Shown: piece by piece, positions 1 through 12,591 of the stretch | Layout of the letters: each line of letters begins with the position of its first letter | How positions within the stretch are numbered: the stretch's first letter is position 1 | The notes under the pieces: generated by a model | The model's database searches: none | What the model saw: only the letters and a program-made list of their open reading frames with translations | What the model was told of the DNA's origin: nothing | Translations under genes and position numbers: made by a program | NCBI RefSeq assembly: GCF_025643595.1 | Contig: NZ_CP102826.1 | Location: 5,146,001-5,210,000, forward strand | Direction: 5' to 3' | DNA: 64,000 nt | Origin: Saccharopolyspora rosea | Lineage (GTDB): Bacteria; Actinomycetota; Actinomycetes; Mycobacteriales; Pseudonocardiaceae

Positions 1-379
1 AGACGAGCACTCCGACCCGGGCGCCGACGCGTCCCGCGTGGACCGCCGCGACCACCCCGGCCTCCGGATCGGCGAGCAGCGCGGGCACGCAGTCCGCGGT
101 CAGCACCACCAGCGCGAGACCGGGTTCCGCGGTCACGAGCGCGTCGGTCGCCTCGACGGCTTCGGGGCGGGGTCCGTCCACCACCGTCGCGGTGCGGCCG
201 TGGATCTGCTCCATCCACACCAGACGGTCCGCCGGAAGGCCGATGCCCTCGGCGAGCCGACGCTGGTTGGCCGCCACCGCGGCCGGGTCGTCACCGACCC
301 TGCCGCCCAGGTTGAACGAGTCGTACGGCGGCGCCGAGACGCCGCCCTCCCGCGTGGTGATCACGCGCCGAATCCGCAC
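1..379 (-). CDS. pgeF: Peptidoglycan editing factor / polyphenol oxidase family protein (YfiH), N-terminal part
   Basis: This is the first 126 residues of a laccase-domain (YfiH/DUF152) protein; the C-terminus lies beyond the window. The family includes PgeF, which prevents mis-incorporation into peptidoglycan precursors, and purine nucleoside phosphorylases with the same zinc site. The reading frame starts at GTG (377-379) with GGAGGCGG just upstream and begins VRIRRVITTREGG. His60 (QIH), Cys97 (TADC) and His114 (VHAG) are in the expected positions of the metal/active site. The gene follows ftsZ at 120 bp, the normal order in actinobacteria. Assignment to the family is firm; the exact substrate is inferred from context. 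Confidence 0.88.
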   Translation of the reverse strand, partial: MRIRRVITTREGGVSAPPYDSFNLGGRVGDDPAAVAANQRRLAEGIGLPADRLVWMEQIHGRTATVVDGPRPEAVEATDALVTAEPGLALVVLTADCVPALLADPEAGVVAAVHAGRVGARVGVLV

Positions 380-421
380 TTCTCCGCCTCCCCGGGCACC
401 TCGCCGGACGTGCCCGCACAC

Positions 422-453
422 AAATCGACACCGGAACAGGCGTTCCGGTGCCG
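422..453 (-). terminator. Hairpin after ftsZ
   Basis: Arms 426-437 and 442-453 pair over 12 bases with one mismatch around a 4-base loop. On the minus strand the stem is followed by a T-richer run (GATTTGTG). It lies in the 120-bp gap between the ftsZ stop and pgeF, so it may be a terminator or an attenuator between the two genes. Confidence 0.55.
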
Positions 454-499
454 ATTCTCGCGCATGCTCCCCGCCCGAGGGGGCGGGCCCGCACCGCCG

Positions 500-2005
500 T
501 CAGCGGCGCATGAACGGGGGGATGTCGACGTCGTCGTCGTTGTCGTCACCGACCGGGACGGCGCGGTTGGGCAGCGACCCGGTGCGCCCGGCCGTGCCGG
601 TGTGCGTCGGGTACCCGCCGCTCGCGCGGGCCGGCACCGTGACGCCCTGCTGCCCGGTCGTCGAGCCGTCGCCGCCGAACGGCCCCTGCCGCGGGGGGAC
701 GCTGGTGCGCTGCGGCGCGGACTCCTGCTGCTCCGGGCGGTAGCTCTCGGTCCGCTGCTCCTGGGCGGGCTCGGTGCTCGGCACGGGCTGCGGAGCGGGA
801 GTCGACTGCTGCGGCTGCTGCGGCTGCGCCGGTTGTTGCGGCTGCACCGGCTGCTGCTGCGTCGGCTGCTGCTGGGCCGGGGGCTCCGGCTGCGCCGGCT
901 GCGGCGCCGGGGCGGGCGCCGCCGGGCGTTCCGGCTCGGACCGCGGCTGCTGCACGGCGGGCCGCGCGGTGCTCTCGGTCCCCGAGGACGGGGACTCCAC
1001 CACGTTGTCCTCCGGGCGCGAGGAGACCTTGGTCGGCTCCAGCTTCTTGTGCGTCGGCGCACCGGAATCGAAACCGGCGGCGATCACCGTGACGCGCACC
1101 TCGTCGCCGAGGGAGTCGTCGATGACCGTACCGAAGATGATGTTGGCCTCGGGGTGCGCGGACTCCTGCACCAGCGACGCGGACTCGTTGATCTCGAACA
1201 GCCCGAGGTCGGATCCGCCCGCTATGGCCAGCAGCACGCCGTGCGCGCCTTCCATGGACGCCTCCAGCAGCGGCGAGTTGATCGCCTTCTGCGCGGCTTC
1301 CACGGCTCTGCCCTCCCCTCTCGCGGAGCCGATGCCCATCAAGGCACTGCCCGCCCCGGACATGACGCTCTTGACGTCGGCGAAGTCCAGGTTGATCAGA
1401 CCGGGCGTAGTGATCAGGTCGGTGATGCCCTGCACACCGGACAGCAGCACTTCGTCGGCCGAGCGGAAGGCGTCCATCAGGCTGACCCCGATGTCGCCGA
1501 GCTGCAGCAGCCGGTCGTTGGGGATCACGATCAGCGTGTCGCACTCGTCGCGGAGCGCCTTGATCCCCTCTTCGGCCTGCTGCGCGCGGCGCTTGCCCTC
1601 GAAGGAGAACGGTCGGGTGACCACACCGATGGTCAGCGCGCCGAGCTTGCGGGCGACCTGCGCGACCACGGGTGCGCCGCCGGTGCCGGTGCCGCCGCCC
1701 TCCCCGGCGGTCACGAACACCATGTCGGCGCCCTTGAGGACCTCCTCGATCTCCTCCTTGTGGTCCTCGGCCGCCTGCCTGCCGACCTCCGGCGCCGCAC
1801 CGGCGCCGAGACCCCGGGTGAGCTCCCGGCCGATGTCGAGCTTGACATCGGCGTCGGACATCAGCAGGGCCTGCGCGTCGGTGTTCACCGCGATGAACTC
1901 GACGCCTTTGAGCCCGACCTCGATCATGCGGTTCACGGCGTTGACGCCGCCGCCGCCGATGCCGACGACCTTGATCACCGCGAGGTAGTTGTGCGGGGGC
2001 GTCAT
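500..2005 (-). CDS. ftsZ: Cell division protein FtsZ
   Basis: Tubulin-like GTPase that polymerises into the cytokinetic Z-ring at midcell. The 501-residue product has the nucleotide-binding GIGGGG motif near residue 16, the tubulin signature [10 protein letters not shown] at about 101-110, and the T7-loop region [13 protein letters not shown] long Gln/Pro-rich linker follows, ending in the conserved tail [11 protein letters not shown] that binds FtsW/SepF-type partners in actinobacteria. The linker is long, which makes the protein larger than the usual 380-480 residues. The ATG at 2003-2005 gives the canonical N-terminus [13 protein letters not shown]. Normally ftsQ lies directly upstream; here ftsQ is almost 17 kb away, so ftsZ must rely on a promoter within the 2006-2466 gap. 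Confidence 0.98.
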   Translation of the reverse strand: MTPPHNYLAVIKVVGIGGGGVNAVNRMIEVGLKGVEFIAVNTDAQALLMSDADVKLDIGRELTRGLGAGAAPEVGRQAAEDHKEEIEEVLKGADMVFVTAGEGGGTGTGGAPVVAQVARKLGALTIGVVTRPFSFEGKRRAQQAEEGIKALRDECDTLIVIPNDRLLQLGDIGVSLMDAFRSADEVLLSGVQGITDLITTPGLINLDFADVKSVMSGAGSALMGIGSARGEGRAVEAAQKAINSPLLEASMEGAHGVLLAIAGGSDLGLFEINESASLVQESAHPEANIIFGTVIDDSLGDEVRVTVIAAGFDSGAPTHKKLEPTKVSSRPEDNVVESPSSGTESTARPAVQQPRSEPERPAAPAPAPQPAQPEPPAQQQPTQQQPVQPQQPAQPQQPQQSTPAPQPVPSTEPAQEQRTESYRPEQQESAPQRTSVPPRQGPFGGDGSTTGQQGVTVPARASGGYPTHTGTAGRTGSLPNRAVPVGDDNDDDVDIPPFMRR

Positions 2006-2466
2006 CGGATCCGCCTTCCTGATCGTGGCTCTGCGCTCTCTGCTCCGACCGCCGGAACGGGCACCCCCTGGTACCCCGGTCGCCGCGGGTGCCGGAACCG
2101 CCGAGCCGCCGGTCCGGTGCCCGGTGGTGCGGACCGTAGGCATCCGGGCGCCTCCGCGTCCAGCAGCCACGCCGGAGTCCGTGGCAGGTGTTCCGTGCCT
2201 CGCACCGCGTCACTTCCGCTTCGACCGGGTGCCCGCGCCTGGCGGCGCATCGAGCCGAGCTGTACCTCCCCTTCTGCGGTGGTCACGTCACGACGTGATC
2301 ACCGCCGACACCGTACCCCGAACGCCGCGGTCGCGTCGGAGGCAGGCGGAGCGTCGACCTGCCCCGTTGGAGGGGACCCGCGCGGCGGTGCGGAAATCCG
2401 GACCGGAGGTGTCTGGAATCGCTGCCAGGCTGCTCGCGACCGAGAACCCGACTGGGAGGAAGAGGA
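2006..2466. promoter_or_regulatory. Divergent intergenic region between ftsZ and an SDR gene, with an inverted repeat
   Basis: A 461-bp gap separates ftsZ (minus) from the SDR gene (plus) and should hold the ftsZ promoters. An inverted repeat TCACGTC / GACGTGA with a 2-base spacer lies at 2283-2298, a possible operator. I do not see a convincing -35/-10 pair. A frame that overlaps the ftsZ ATG (2002-2286, minus) has no recognisable protein content and was not called. Confidence 0.4.
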
Positions 2467-3384
2467 ATGAGCGGACCACTGCACGGCGCGGTCGCGCTGG
2501 TCGCCGGGGCGACTCGCGGGGCGGGGCGCGGCATCGCCGTGGAACTGGGGGCCGCCGGCGCGACGGTGTACGGAACGGGGCGCACGACGCGGCGGCAGCG
2601 CTCCGACTACGGCCGGCCGGAGACCATCGAGGAGACCGCCGAACTGGTCTGCGCGGCCGGCGGCACCGGCATCGCGGTCCAGGTCGACCACACCGTCCCG
2701 GAGCAGGTGCGGGACCTGGTGCGGCGGATCGAGTCCGAGCAGGGGAAGTTGGACGTCCTGGTCAACGACCTCGGTGGCGAGCACCTGCTCGACTGGCACA
2801 AGCCGATCTGGCAGCAGGACCTCGACATGGGGCTGCGGCGGCTGCGCATCGGCATCGAGGCGCACATGATCACCGCGCACCACGCGCTGGGACTGCTGTC
2901 GCGGCGGCCGGGTGGACTGGTCGTGGAACTCACCGACGGCACCGCCGAGCACAACGAGCGGCACTACCGCGGTGAGCTCGGCGCGTTCTTCGACGTCGCG
3001 AAGGTGGCGTTGCACCGGTTGGCGCGGGCCGAGGGCGAGGAGCTGGCGCCGCACGGCGGCACGGCGGTGTCGCTGTCGCCGGGCTGGCTGCGCTCGGAGC
3101 TGATGCTGGATTTCTACGGCGTCACCGAGGAGAACTGGCGGGACGCCCTCGCGGCCGAGCCGCACTTCTGCATCTCGGAGTCGCCGCACTACGTCGGCCG
3201 GGCGGTCGTCGCGTTGGCCACCGACCCGCAGGTGGCGCGGTGGAACACGCGGTCGCTGTCCAGCGGGCAGCTGGCCGGGGTGTACGGCTTCACCGACGTC
3301 GACGGTTCGCAGCCGGACTGCTGGCGCTACGCCCTGGAAGTCCGGGACGCGGGCAAGCCCGCCGATCCCACCGGCTACCGGTGA
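2467..3384 (+). CDS. SDR-family oxidoreductase
   Basis: Short-chain dehydrogenase/reductase of 305 residues. The N-terminal dinucleotide-binding motif is GATRGAGRGIA (residues about 14-24), followed by GRTTRR, which favours NADP(H). The usual NNAG is changed to NDLGGE. The catalytic YxxxK is not clear: the segment that should carry it reads ELGAFFDVAKVALHR, so the active-site Tyr appears to be Phe or displaced. The enzyme is therefore an atypical SDR and may have altered activity. A strong ribosome site (GGGAGGAAGAGGA) precedes the ATG. It is the first gene of the 17-kb island inserted between ftsQ and ftsZ. The substrate cannot be predicted. Confidence 0.8.
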   Translation: MSGPLHGAVALVAGATRGAGRGIAVELGAAGATVYGTGRTTRRQRSDYGRPETIEETAELVCAAGGTGIAVQVDHTVPEQVRDLVRRIESEQGKLDVLVNDLGGEHLLDWHKPIWQQDLDMGLRRLRIGIEAHMITAHHALGLLSRRPGGLVVELTDGTAEHNERHYRGELGAFFDVAKVALHRLARAEGEELAPHGGTAVSLSPGWLRSELMLDFYGVTEENWRDALAAEPHFCISESPHYVGRAVVALATDPQVARWNTRSLSSGQLAGVYGFTDVDGSQPDCWRYALEVRDAGKPADPTGYR

Positions 3385-3385
3385 A

Positions 3386-4348
3386 TCAGCGGTACAGCGC
3401 GGTGAGCCGGGACGCGGCGTCGGCCATCCGGCGCCGCAGCTCGGGCGGGTCGAGGACCTCGACCTCGGGGCCGAGGCGCAGCATCTGCTCGTAGGCGACG
3501 TCGAGGGATTCCACCGGCATCGTCGCGGTGACCCAGCCGGACTCGTCGGCCTCGCCCGCGGAAGCGTCGGCCCCGCGGGCGGCCTCCTCGTCGACGAGCA
3601 CGGGCAGGCGGCGCAGGCCGGTCGGGCTCAGGCGCACCCGGATGTGGTCGGTGAGCAGCGAGCGGCCGAAGTCCGACACGTGCGAGTCCCAGAACGCCGC
3701 CAGGTCGAAGGACTCGTCGCGGGCGAACTGCGCGCCGGGCTCCACCCGGCTGAAGCGGTCCACCCGGTACACCAGGAACCGCCGCCCGCGGCGGGCGGCC
3801 AGGTACCAGACACCGGCCTTGAGCACGAGGCCGTGCGGTTCGAGCTCGCGCCGCACCTCCGCGCCGTCGCGGCGGTACCACGCCGTGACGGCGCGGTCCT
3901 GCCACACCGCGCGGCTGAGTTCCGGCAGCAGGTCCGGGGTCTCGGCCGCGCGGAACCAGCGCGGCGCGTCCAGGTGGAACCGCCGCCCCACCCGCTCCGG
4001 GGCGTCGCGCAGCGGCGGCGCGAGCGAGGCCGACAGCTTGACCCGGGCGGCGGCCACCGCGTCGGCCAACCCCATGTCACCGGCGGGCCCGGGCACCCCG
4101 GCGAGCAGCAGCGCCTCGGCCTCCGCGCGGTGCAGGCCGGTGAGCCGCTGCCGGTAGCCGCCGAGCAGCCGGTAACCGCCGGTGCGACCGCGCTCGGCGT
4201 ACACCGGCACGCCCGCCTCCGCCAGCGCGAGCACGTCGCGCGCGACGGTGCGCTCGGAGACCTCCAGTTCCCGGGCCAGCTCCGCACCCGTCATCGATCC
4301 GCGCGCCTGCAACAGGCACAGCAACGCGATCAGCCTCGACGCCCGCAC
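3386..4348 (-). CDS. WYL-domain (YafY-type) transcriptional regulator
   Basis: Residues about 1-60 form a DeoR-like winged helix-turn-helix (TGAELARELEVSERTVARDV). The centre carries a WYL effector domain (HGLVLKAGVWYLAARRGR) and the C-terminus a WCX-type extension. Family members sense small ligands or nucleic acids and control transport, metabolic or stress genes. The GTG start at 4346-4348 is the first in frame. Only 30 bp separate it from the stop of the ABC permease gene upstream on the same strand, so it may be co-transcribed with the sugar transporter and control it; that link is inferred from position only. It converges tail to tail with the SDR gene, with 1 bp between the two stops. 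Confidence 0.88.
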   Translation of the reverse strand: MRASRLIALLCLLQARGSMTGAELARELEVSERTVARDVLALAEAGVPVYAERGRTGGYRLLGGYRQRLTGLHRAEAEALLLAGVPGPAGDMGLADAVAAARVKLSASLAPPLRDAPERVGRRFHLDAPRWFRAAETPDLLPELSRAVWQDRAVTAWYRRDGAEVRRELEPHGLVLKAGVWYLAARRGRRFLVYRVDRFSRVEPGAQFARDESFDLAAFWDSHVSDFGRSLLTDHIRVRLSPTGLRRLPVLVDEEAARGADASAGEADESGWVTATMPVESLDVAYEQMLRLGPEVEVLDPPELRRRMADAASRLTALYR

Positions 4349-4378
4349 GCCGCGACACTACGTCGGCGGACCGACAGC

Positions 4379-5185
4379 TCACTTCAGCCCGGTCGTCTTG
4401 AGGGAGGCGACCAGCCAGCGCTGGCCGAGCAGGAAGACCACGACGGTCGGGACCGCGGCGAGCATCGCGGCGGCGATGACGTACTGCTGCTTGGACGCGT
4501 ACTGGCCCTGCAACGAGGCGATGCCGACCTGGACCACGCGCAGCGACTCGTCCTGGGCCACCGCCAGCGGCCACAGGAACGAGTTCCAGTTCGCCAGGAA
4601 GAACAGCACCGCCAGCGCGGCGAGCATCGGCCGGCTCAGCGGCAGGATGACGTGCCAGTAGACGCGCCAGTGCCCGCAGCCGTCGAGGTGCGCGGCCTCC
4701 TCCAGCTCGGGCGGGACCCCCAGGTAGAACTGGCGCAGCAGGAAGATGCCGAAGGCGTTGAACACGCCCGGCACGATCAGGCCCGCGTAGCTGTCCACCA
4801 TGCCCAGTCCGCGCACCACGACGAACAGCGGCACCAGGATCACCGGCAGCGAGATGAGCAGGGTCGCCACCACCGAGGCGAAGGCGAACCCGCGACCGCG
4901 GAACGACAGCCGCGCCAGCGCGTACGCGGCCATCGAGTGCAGGAACAGCGCGATCACCGTGACGGTCACCGACACGAAGGCGCTGTTGGCCAGGTACCGC
5001 AGGAACGGGACCTCGGTGAGCACGTAGGCCACGTTGGACAGCGTCAGCTCGCGCGGCCAGCCGAGGTCGTAGAGCTCGTCGGCGGGGCGGAACGCGCTCA
5101 GCAGCAGCCACAGCAGCGGTGCGACCGAGACGAGCGCGACGGCGTAGGCCAGCGCGGCGCGTCCGGCGCGGCGGCGGTCACGCAT
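4379..5185 (-). CDS. Carbohydrate ABC transporter permease (MalG type)
   Basis: Inner-membrane permease of the CUT1 family, 268 residues with about six hydrophobic segments. The cytoplasmic EAA loop (EEAAHLDGCGHWRVYWHVILPL region) that contacts the ATPase is intact. It overlaps the upstream permease by 8 bp, showing an operon of binding protein, MalF-like and MalG-like permeases. No ATPase gene is present in the locus, so the transporter presumably uses a shared MsiK-like ATPase, as is common for CUT1 systems in actinobacteria. The substrate is probably a sugar or oligosaccharide but cannot be specified. Confidence 0.92.
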   Translation of the reverse strand: MRDRRRAGRAALAYAVALVSVAPLLWLLLSAFRPADELYDLGWPRELTLSNVAYVLTEVPFLRYLANSAFVSVTVTVIALFLHSMAAYALARLSFRGRGFAFASVVATLLISLPVILVPLFVVVRGLGMVDSYAGLIVPGVFNAFGIFLLRQFYLGVPPELEEAAHLDGCGHWRVYWHVILPLSRPMLAALAVLFFLANWNSFLWPLAVAQDESLRVVQVGIASLQGQYASKQQYVIAAAMLAAVPTVVVFLLGQRWLVASLKTTGLK

Positions 5186-6062
5186 CGAACCGACCTCCCC
5201 TGGTCAGCGCGAACAGCGCGGCGGTCACGGCGCCCAGGGCCACCACCAGCAACGCGCAGATCGCCGCGGCGTAGCCGAACCGGCCGAACTGGAACGCCTG
5301 CTGGTAGGCGTAGTAGACGACCGTCGAGGTGGCGTTGGCCGGGCCGCCGGAGGTGGTGACGAAGACCAGGTCGAACGCCTGCAGCCCGGTGACCGCGTTG
5401 ATCGTCGAGGTGACCAGCACGAAGAAGCTCGTCGGGCGCAGCATCGGCCAGGTCACCCGGCGGAACCGCTGCCACGGCCCCGCACCGTCCACAGTGGCCG
5501 CGTCGTACAGCTCGGCCGGGATGTCCTGCAGGCCGCCGACGAAGATCAGCATCTGGTAGCCCATCAGGAACCACACGCTGATCAGCACCAGCGTCACCAG
5601 CGCCAGGTCCGGGTCACCCAGCCACGAGACGCCGCCCAGCCCGACCGCGGCGCCGAGCCTGCTGACCACACCGGTCTTGTCGGTGAGCAGGAACTGCCAC
5701 AGCAGGCCGATCACCACCAGGCTCACCGCGTTGGGCAGGAACAGCGCGGCCCGCACCGCGCCGACGCCCGGGAAGTGGTCCCGGACCAGCAACGCCAGCG
5801 CGAGCGAGACCACGAACGCCAGCGGCACGAACAGCACCGCGTACAGCGCGGTCACGCCGAAGCTCCGCCACAGCAGGCCGTCCCCGGCCATGAGCCGGAA
5901 GTTGTCCAGCCCGGCCCACGAGACGTTGCCGAAGCCGTCGACGTCGAACAGGCCGACCACCAGCGCCAGCGCGGTCGGGACGGCGACGAACAGCAGCAGC
6001 CCCAGCCCGTCCGGGGCGAGGAAGGCGAACGCCGCGGCGGCGTCGGATCGGCGGCGGCTCAT
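5178..6062 (-). CDS. Carbohydrate ABC transporter permease (MalF type)
   Basis: Permease of 294 residues, partner of the following MalG-type protein. It begins MSRRRSDAAAAFAFLAPDGL with the first membrane segment at about residues 11-33, and carries the EAA-like loop YDAATVDGAGPWQRFRRVTWPML. The ATG (6060-6062) overlaps the stop of the solute-binding protein gene as ATGA, indicating translational coupling. Confidence 0.92.
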   Translation of the reverse strand: MSRRRSDAAAAFAFLAPDGLGLLLFVAVPTALALVVGLFDVDGFGNVSWAGLDNFRLMAGDGLLWRSFGVTALYAVLFVPLAFVVSLALALLVRDHFPGVGAVRAALFLPNAVSLVVIGLLWQFLLTDKTGVVSRLGAAVGLGGVSWLGDPDLALVTLVLISVWFLMGYQMLIFVGGLQDIPAELYDAATVDGAGPWQRFRRVTWPMLRPTSFFVLVTSTINAVTGLQAFDLVFVTTSGGPANATSTVVYYAYQQAFQFGRFGYAAAICALLVVALGAVTAALFALTRGGRFDA

Positions 6063-7387
6063 TGGATCGCGGCTCCGTCGTAGGTGGACAGGAACGTGTC
6101 GATCTGCTCGGCGGCGGCCTCGGCCGCCCGCACCGGGTCCGCCCCGTCGAGCTGGCACGCCTGCAACGCGTCCGAGACGGCCCGGTACACCTCCGGCGGG
6201 TAGCGGGGTTCGGGCCGGGCCCGGGCCATGACCTGCTCGGCGAACACCCGCATCGGGCCGCGGTCGAACGCGCCGCGGTCGCGGGCGGCGCGCTGCACCG
6301 AGTAGCGGGGCGGGAGGTTCGTCTTGGCCTCGGTGTTCCAACGGCGCATCCGGTCGATGCACGCCGGGTCGGAGGAGCCGAGCGCCCAGGCCACGAACTC
6401 GGCGGCGGCCTCCGGGTTGGCGCCCTTGGCGTTGGCGACCATCGCCCAACTGCCCAGCGCGGTGGTGTAGCTGCCGCCGGGCGGGGTGGGCAGCGGGACC
6501 ACGCCGTAGCGGAAACCCGGCGCCTGCTCGGCGATCTCGGCGATGCCCCAGATGCCGAGCTGCTGCATGGCGCAGTAGCCGTGGGCGATGTTGGACACCG
6601 AGTCGTTGCCGCCCTCGCCCTGCACCCGGCGCGGGGCCGCTCCGCGGCGGACCGAGTCCTGCCAGAACCGCAGCGCGGCGCGCGCGGCCGGACCGGCGAA
6701 GGCGGACCGGCGCTGGTCCGGGGTGAACACCTCGCCACCGGCCATCCACAGGAACGGGTACCAGGTGAAGTTCTGGTAATAGCCCGGGTTGGTCTCCAGC
6801 AGCAGGCCGAAGCGATCCGGGGTGGTGAGCCGTTCGGCGAGCGCGAGCAGGTCGTCCCAGGTGCGCGGCAGGTCCCCTTCGGACAGCCGGGCGCGCTCGA
6901 AGGCCGCCTCCGAGTAGTACAGCGCGAGCGGTTCGATCTCCATCGGCAGGCCGTAGACCCGCCCGTCGACCAACCGGGTTTGCAGCACCTCCGGCAGGAA
7001 GTCCTCGCGGACGCCCGGATCCAGGTGCGGGGTCAGGTCGGCGAGCGCGCCGCCGTTGTAGTAGCGCAGGAAGTCGCCCGGGCTGAGCAGGAACACGTCG
7101 GGGCCGGCGCCCGCGCTGAACGAGGTCTGCAGCGTCGGCCCGGACTTGTAGTCCTTGTTCGGCACGTACCGCACGCGGACCTTGACGTCGTGCGTGGCGT
7201 TCCACTCGGCGGCCAGCCGGACGACCCAGTCGCTCTGCCGCTTCTGCTGGCCGCCGGGTCCGTAGAAGTTCCAGAAGGTGATCTCGCGGGGGTTCCGGGC
7301 CGGTCCGCAGCCGGTGAGCACGCCTCCGGCGAGCGCGGTCGCACCGAGTCCGCGGAGGAAGGAGCGCCGAGTGCGGAGTCGCGCCAT
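6059..7387 (-). CDS. Extracellular solute-binding lipoprotein of a CUT1 sugar ABC transporter
   Basis: Substrate-capturing lipoprotein of 442 residues. The N-terminus has a twin-arginine-like RRSFLRG followed by a hydrophobic stretch and the lipobox LTGC (Cys about 27), so it is probably exported and lipid-anchored. The mature part has the family-1 solute-binding fold: ITFWNFYGPGG at the start, the GPDVFLLSPGDFLRYY segment, and conserved Trp/Tyr residues typical of sugar stacking. It is the first gene of the operon, with the operator-like AAACGTTT just upstream. Confidence 0.92.
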   Translation of the reverse strand: MARLRTRRSFLRGLGATALAGGVLTGCGPARNPREITFWNFYGPGGQQKRQSDWVVRLAAEWNATHDVKVRVRYVPNKDYKSGPTLQTSFSAGAGPDVFLLSPGDFLRYYNGGALADLTPHLDPGVREDFLPEVLQTRLVDGRVYGLPMEIEPLALYYSEAAFERARLSEGDLPRTWDDLLALAERLTTPDRFGLLLETNPGYYQNFTWYPFLWMAGGEVFTPDQRRSAFAGPAARAALRFWQDSVRRGAAPRRVQGEGGNDSVSNIAHGYCAMQQLGIWGIAEIAEQAPGFRYGVVPLPTPPGGSYTTALGSWAMVANAKGANPEAAAEFVAWALGSSDPACIDRMRRWNTEAKTNLPPRYSVQRAARDRGAFDRGPMRVFAEQVMARARPEPRYPPEVYRAVSDALQACQLDGADPVRAAEAAAEQIDTFLSTYDGAAIQ

Positions 7388-7401
7388 GGATCACCCCCAA
7401 G

Positions 7402-7409
7402 AAAACGTT
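7402..7409. promoter_or_regulatory. LacI-type operator-like palindrome upstream of the sugar ABC operon
   Basis: AAACGTTT, with the central CG typical of LacI/GalR operators, lies 15 bp before the binding-protein start codon. No LacI gene is in the window, so the match rests on motif and position alone; a distant LacI regulator or the nearby WYL regulator could act here. Confidence 0.35.
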
Positions 7410-7463
7410 TGCTGACGGTATGCAGTGATCGGGGTCACGTCAATGCGCCATTCGAGTGGGTGA

Positions 7464-11331
<3,868 letters not shown>

Positions 11332-11334
<3 letters not shown>

Positions 11335-11436
11335 GCACTCGTCTTCGAACTCCTCGTGCGCGGCGGTGCCGGGCGCGCGGCCACGCACCGCCGGGGAAGC
11401 GGCTACCGCCGCCCTCCGGGGACCGGGTTCGAAGAC
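11332..11436. repeat. Intergenic inverted-end repeat, copy D (degenerate)
   Basis: Ends GTCTTCGAAC (11341-11350) and GTTCGAAGAC (11427-11436) are perfect inverted repeats. The interior (about 11362-11411) aligns to the conserved core of the copies at 18741, 35127 and 50960, starting GCGGTGCCGG, but has diverged in the middle. The transporter stop TGA (11332-11334) begins the unit, as in the ftsQ and ftsI copies. Confidence 0.7.
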
Positions 11437-11460
11437 CGGCACCGACGAGAGGAGTCAGCG

Positions 11461-12591
11461 ATGAACCGAGCGGATGTGGCCGTGGTCGGCGGCGGGATCG
11501 TGGGGCTCGCGCACGCCCTGGCGGTGGCCCGGCGCGGCGCGCGGGTGGTGCTGTTCGAACGCGACGAGCGGGCGGTCGGCGCGTCGCTGCGCAACTTCGG
11601 CCTGCTGTGGCCGATCGGCCAGCCCGGCGACCGCTACGAGCGGGCGTTGCGCAGCCGCGAGATCTGGTTGGAGATGGCCCGGCGAGCGGGGCTGTGGTGC
11701 GCCGAGGTCGGCTCGCTGCACCTGGCCTACCACGCCGATGAGCAGGCCGTGCTGGAGGAGTTCCTGGACACGACCCCGGCGGCGCGGGAGCGGGGCTGCC
11801 GCCTGCTCACCCCCGCCGAGGTCGCCGACGCCAGCGACGTCGTGGTGCCCGAGGGGCTGCGCGCCGCGCTGTGGAGCCCGACGGAGGTCAACGTCGACCC
11901 GCGGCAGGCGATCCCGGGCGTGGCGGCGGCGCTGGCGCGCGACTTCGGCGTCGAGCTGAGGTTCGGCACCGCGGTGCGCGGGATCTCGCTGCCGCACGTC
12001 GAGACGACCTCCGGAACCTGGCGGGTGGACCGGGTTTTCGTGTGCAGCGGCAACGAGTTCCAGGCGCTGTACCCGGAGGTCTTCGCCGACAGCGGCATCC
12101 GGCGGTGCAAGTTGCAGATGCTGCGCACCGGGCCGCAACCGGCGGGCTGGGCGCTGGGCCCGACGCTGTGCGCCGGGTTGACGCTGCTGCACTACCAGTC
12201 GTTCGCGCACTGCACGTCGCTGGCGCCGCTGCGCCAGCGGTTCGGCGACGAGCTGCCGTTCCACCGCGAGCACGGCATCCACGTGCTGGTCTCGCAGACC
12301 GCGTCCGGAGAGGTCACCATCGGCGACTCGCACGCCTACGGCGACACCCACGACCCCTTCGAGCACGAGGCGGTCAACCGGGCGATCCTCGACTACTTCG
12401 AGGGTTTCGCCGCGATCCCGCGCCCGGCCATCGCCGAGCGCTGGCACGGCGTCTACCCGTCGCTGCCGGACGGGCGGGCTCATCTGGTGGTCGACCCCGA
12501 ACCCGGGGTCACGGTCGTCAACGGCCTCGGCGGAGCCGGGATGACGTTGTCCTTCGGGTTGGCCGACGACACCGTTTCGCAGGAGGTGTGA
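11461..12591 (+). CDS. FAD-dependent aminophosphonate oxidase (TIGR03364 type)
   Basis: DAO-fold flavoenzyme of 376 residues. The N-terminal FAD motif VVGGGIVGLAHALAVARRG (residues about 8-26), FERDERAVGASLRNFGLLWPIG and the C-terminal GLGGAGMTLSFGLA are typical of the TIGR03364 group, which is found with phosphonate-degradation genes and proposed to oxidise aminophosphonates (PbfD-like members act on N-alkylated 2-aminoethylphosphonate). Here it would release phosphonoacetaldehyde for the next gene product. ATG 11461 has GAGAGGAG 6-8 bp upstream. It overlaps the following start region closely: the stop is directly followed by the dehydrogenase ATG. Confidence 0.88.
   Translation: MNRADVAVVGGGIVGLAHALAVARRGARVVLFERDERAVGASLRNFGLLWPIGQPGDRYERALRSREIWLEMARRAGLWCAEVGSLHLAYHADEQAVLEEFLDTTPAARERGCRLLTPAEVADASDVVVPEGLRAALWSPTEVNVDPRQAIPGVAAALARDFGVELRFGTAVRGISLPHVETTSGTWRVDRVFVCSGNEFQALYPEVFADSGIRRCKLQMLRTGPQPAGWALGPTLCAGLTLLHYQSFAHCTSLAPLRQRFGDELPFHREHGIHVLVSQTASGEVTIGDSHAYGDTHDPFEHEAVNRAILDYFEGFAAIPRPAIAERWHGVYPSLPDGRAHLVVDPEPGVTVVNGLGGAGMTLSFGLADDTVSQEV

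Noticed and set aside
500-1100. Low-complexity Gln/Pro repeats in the ftsZ linker as a possible tandem repeat or expansion
   Set aside because: They are the normal variable FtsZ linker of actinobacteria and the frame is intact to the conserved tail.
2002-2286. Minus-strand frame whose stop overlaps the ftsZ ATG as ATGA
   Set aside because: The overlap is suggestive, but the peptide is Arg/Pro-rich with no domain and lies where the ftsZ promoter is expected.
38-2470. Very long open frame on the plus strand opposite ftsZ (810 codons), and similar long frames opposite other genes
   Set aside because: It is antisense to the certain gene ftsZ, is extremely Arg/His/Gly-rich, lacks a ribosome site and recognisable domains. 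High GC makes such frames frequent by chance.
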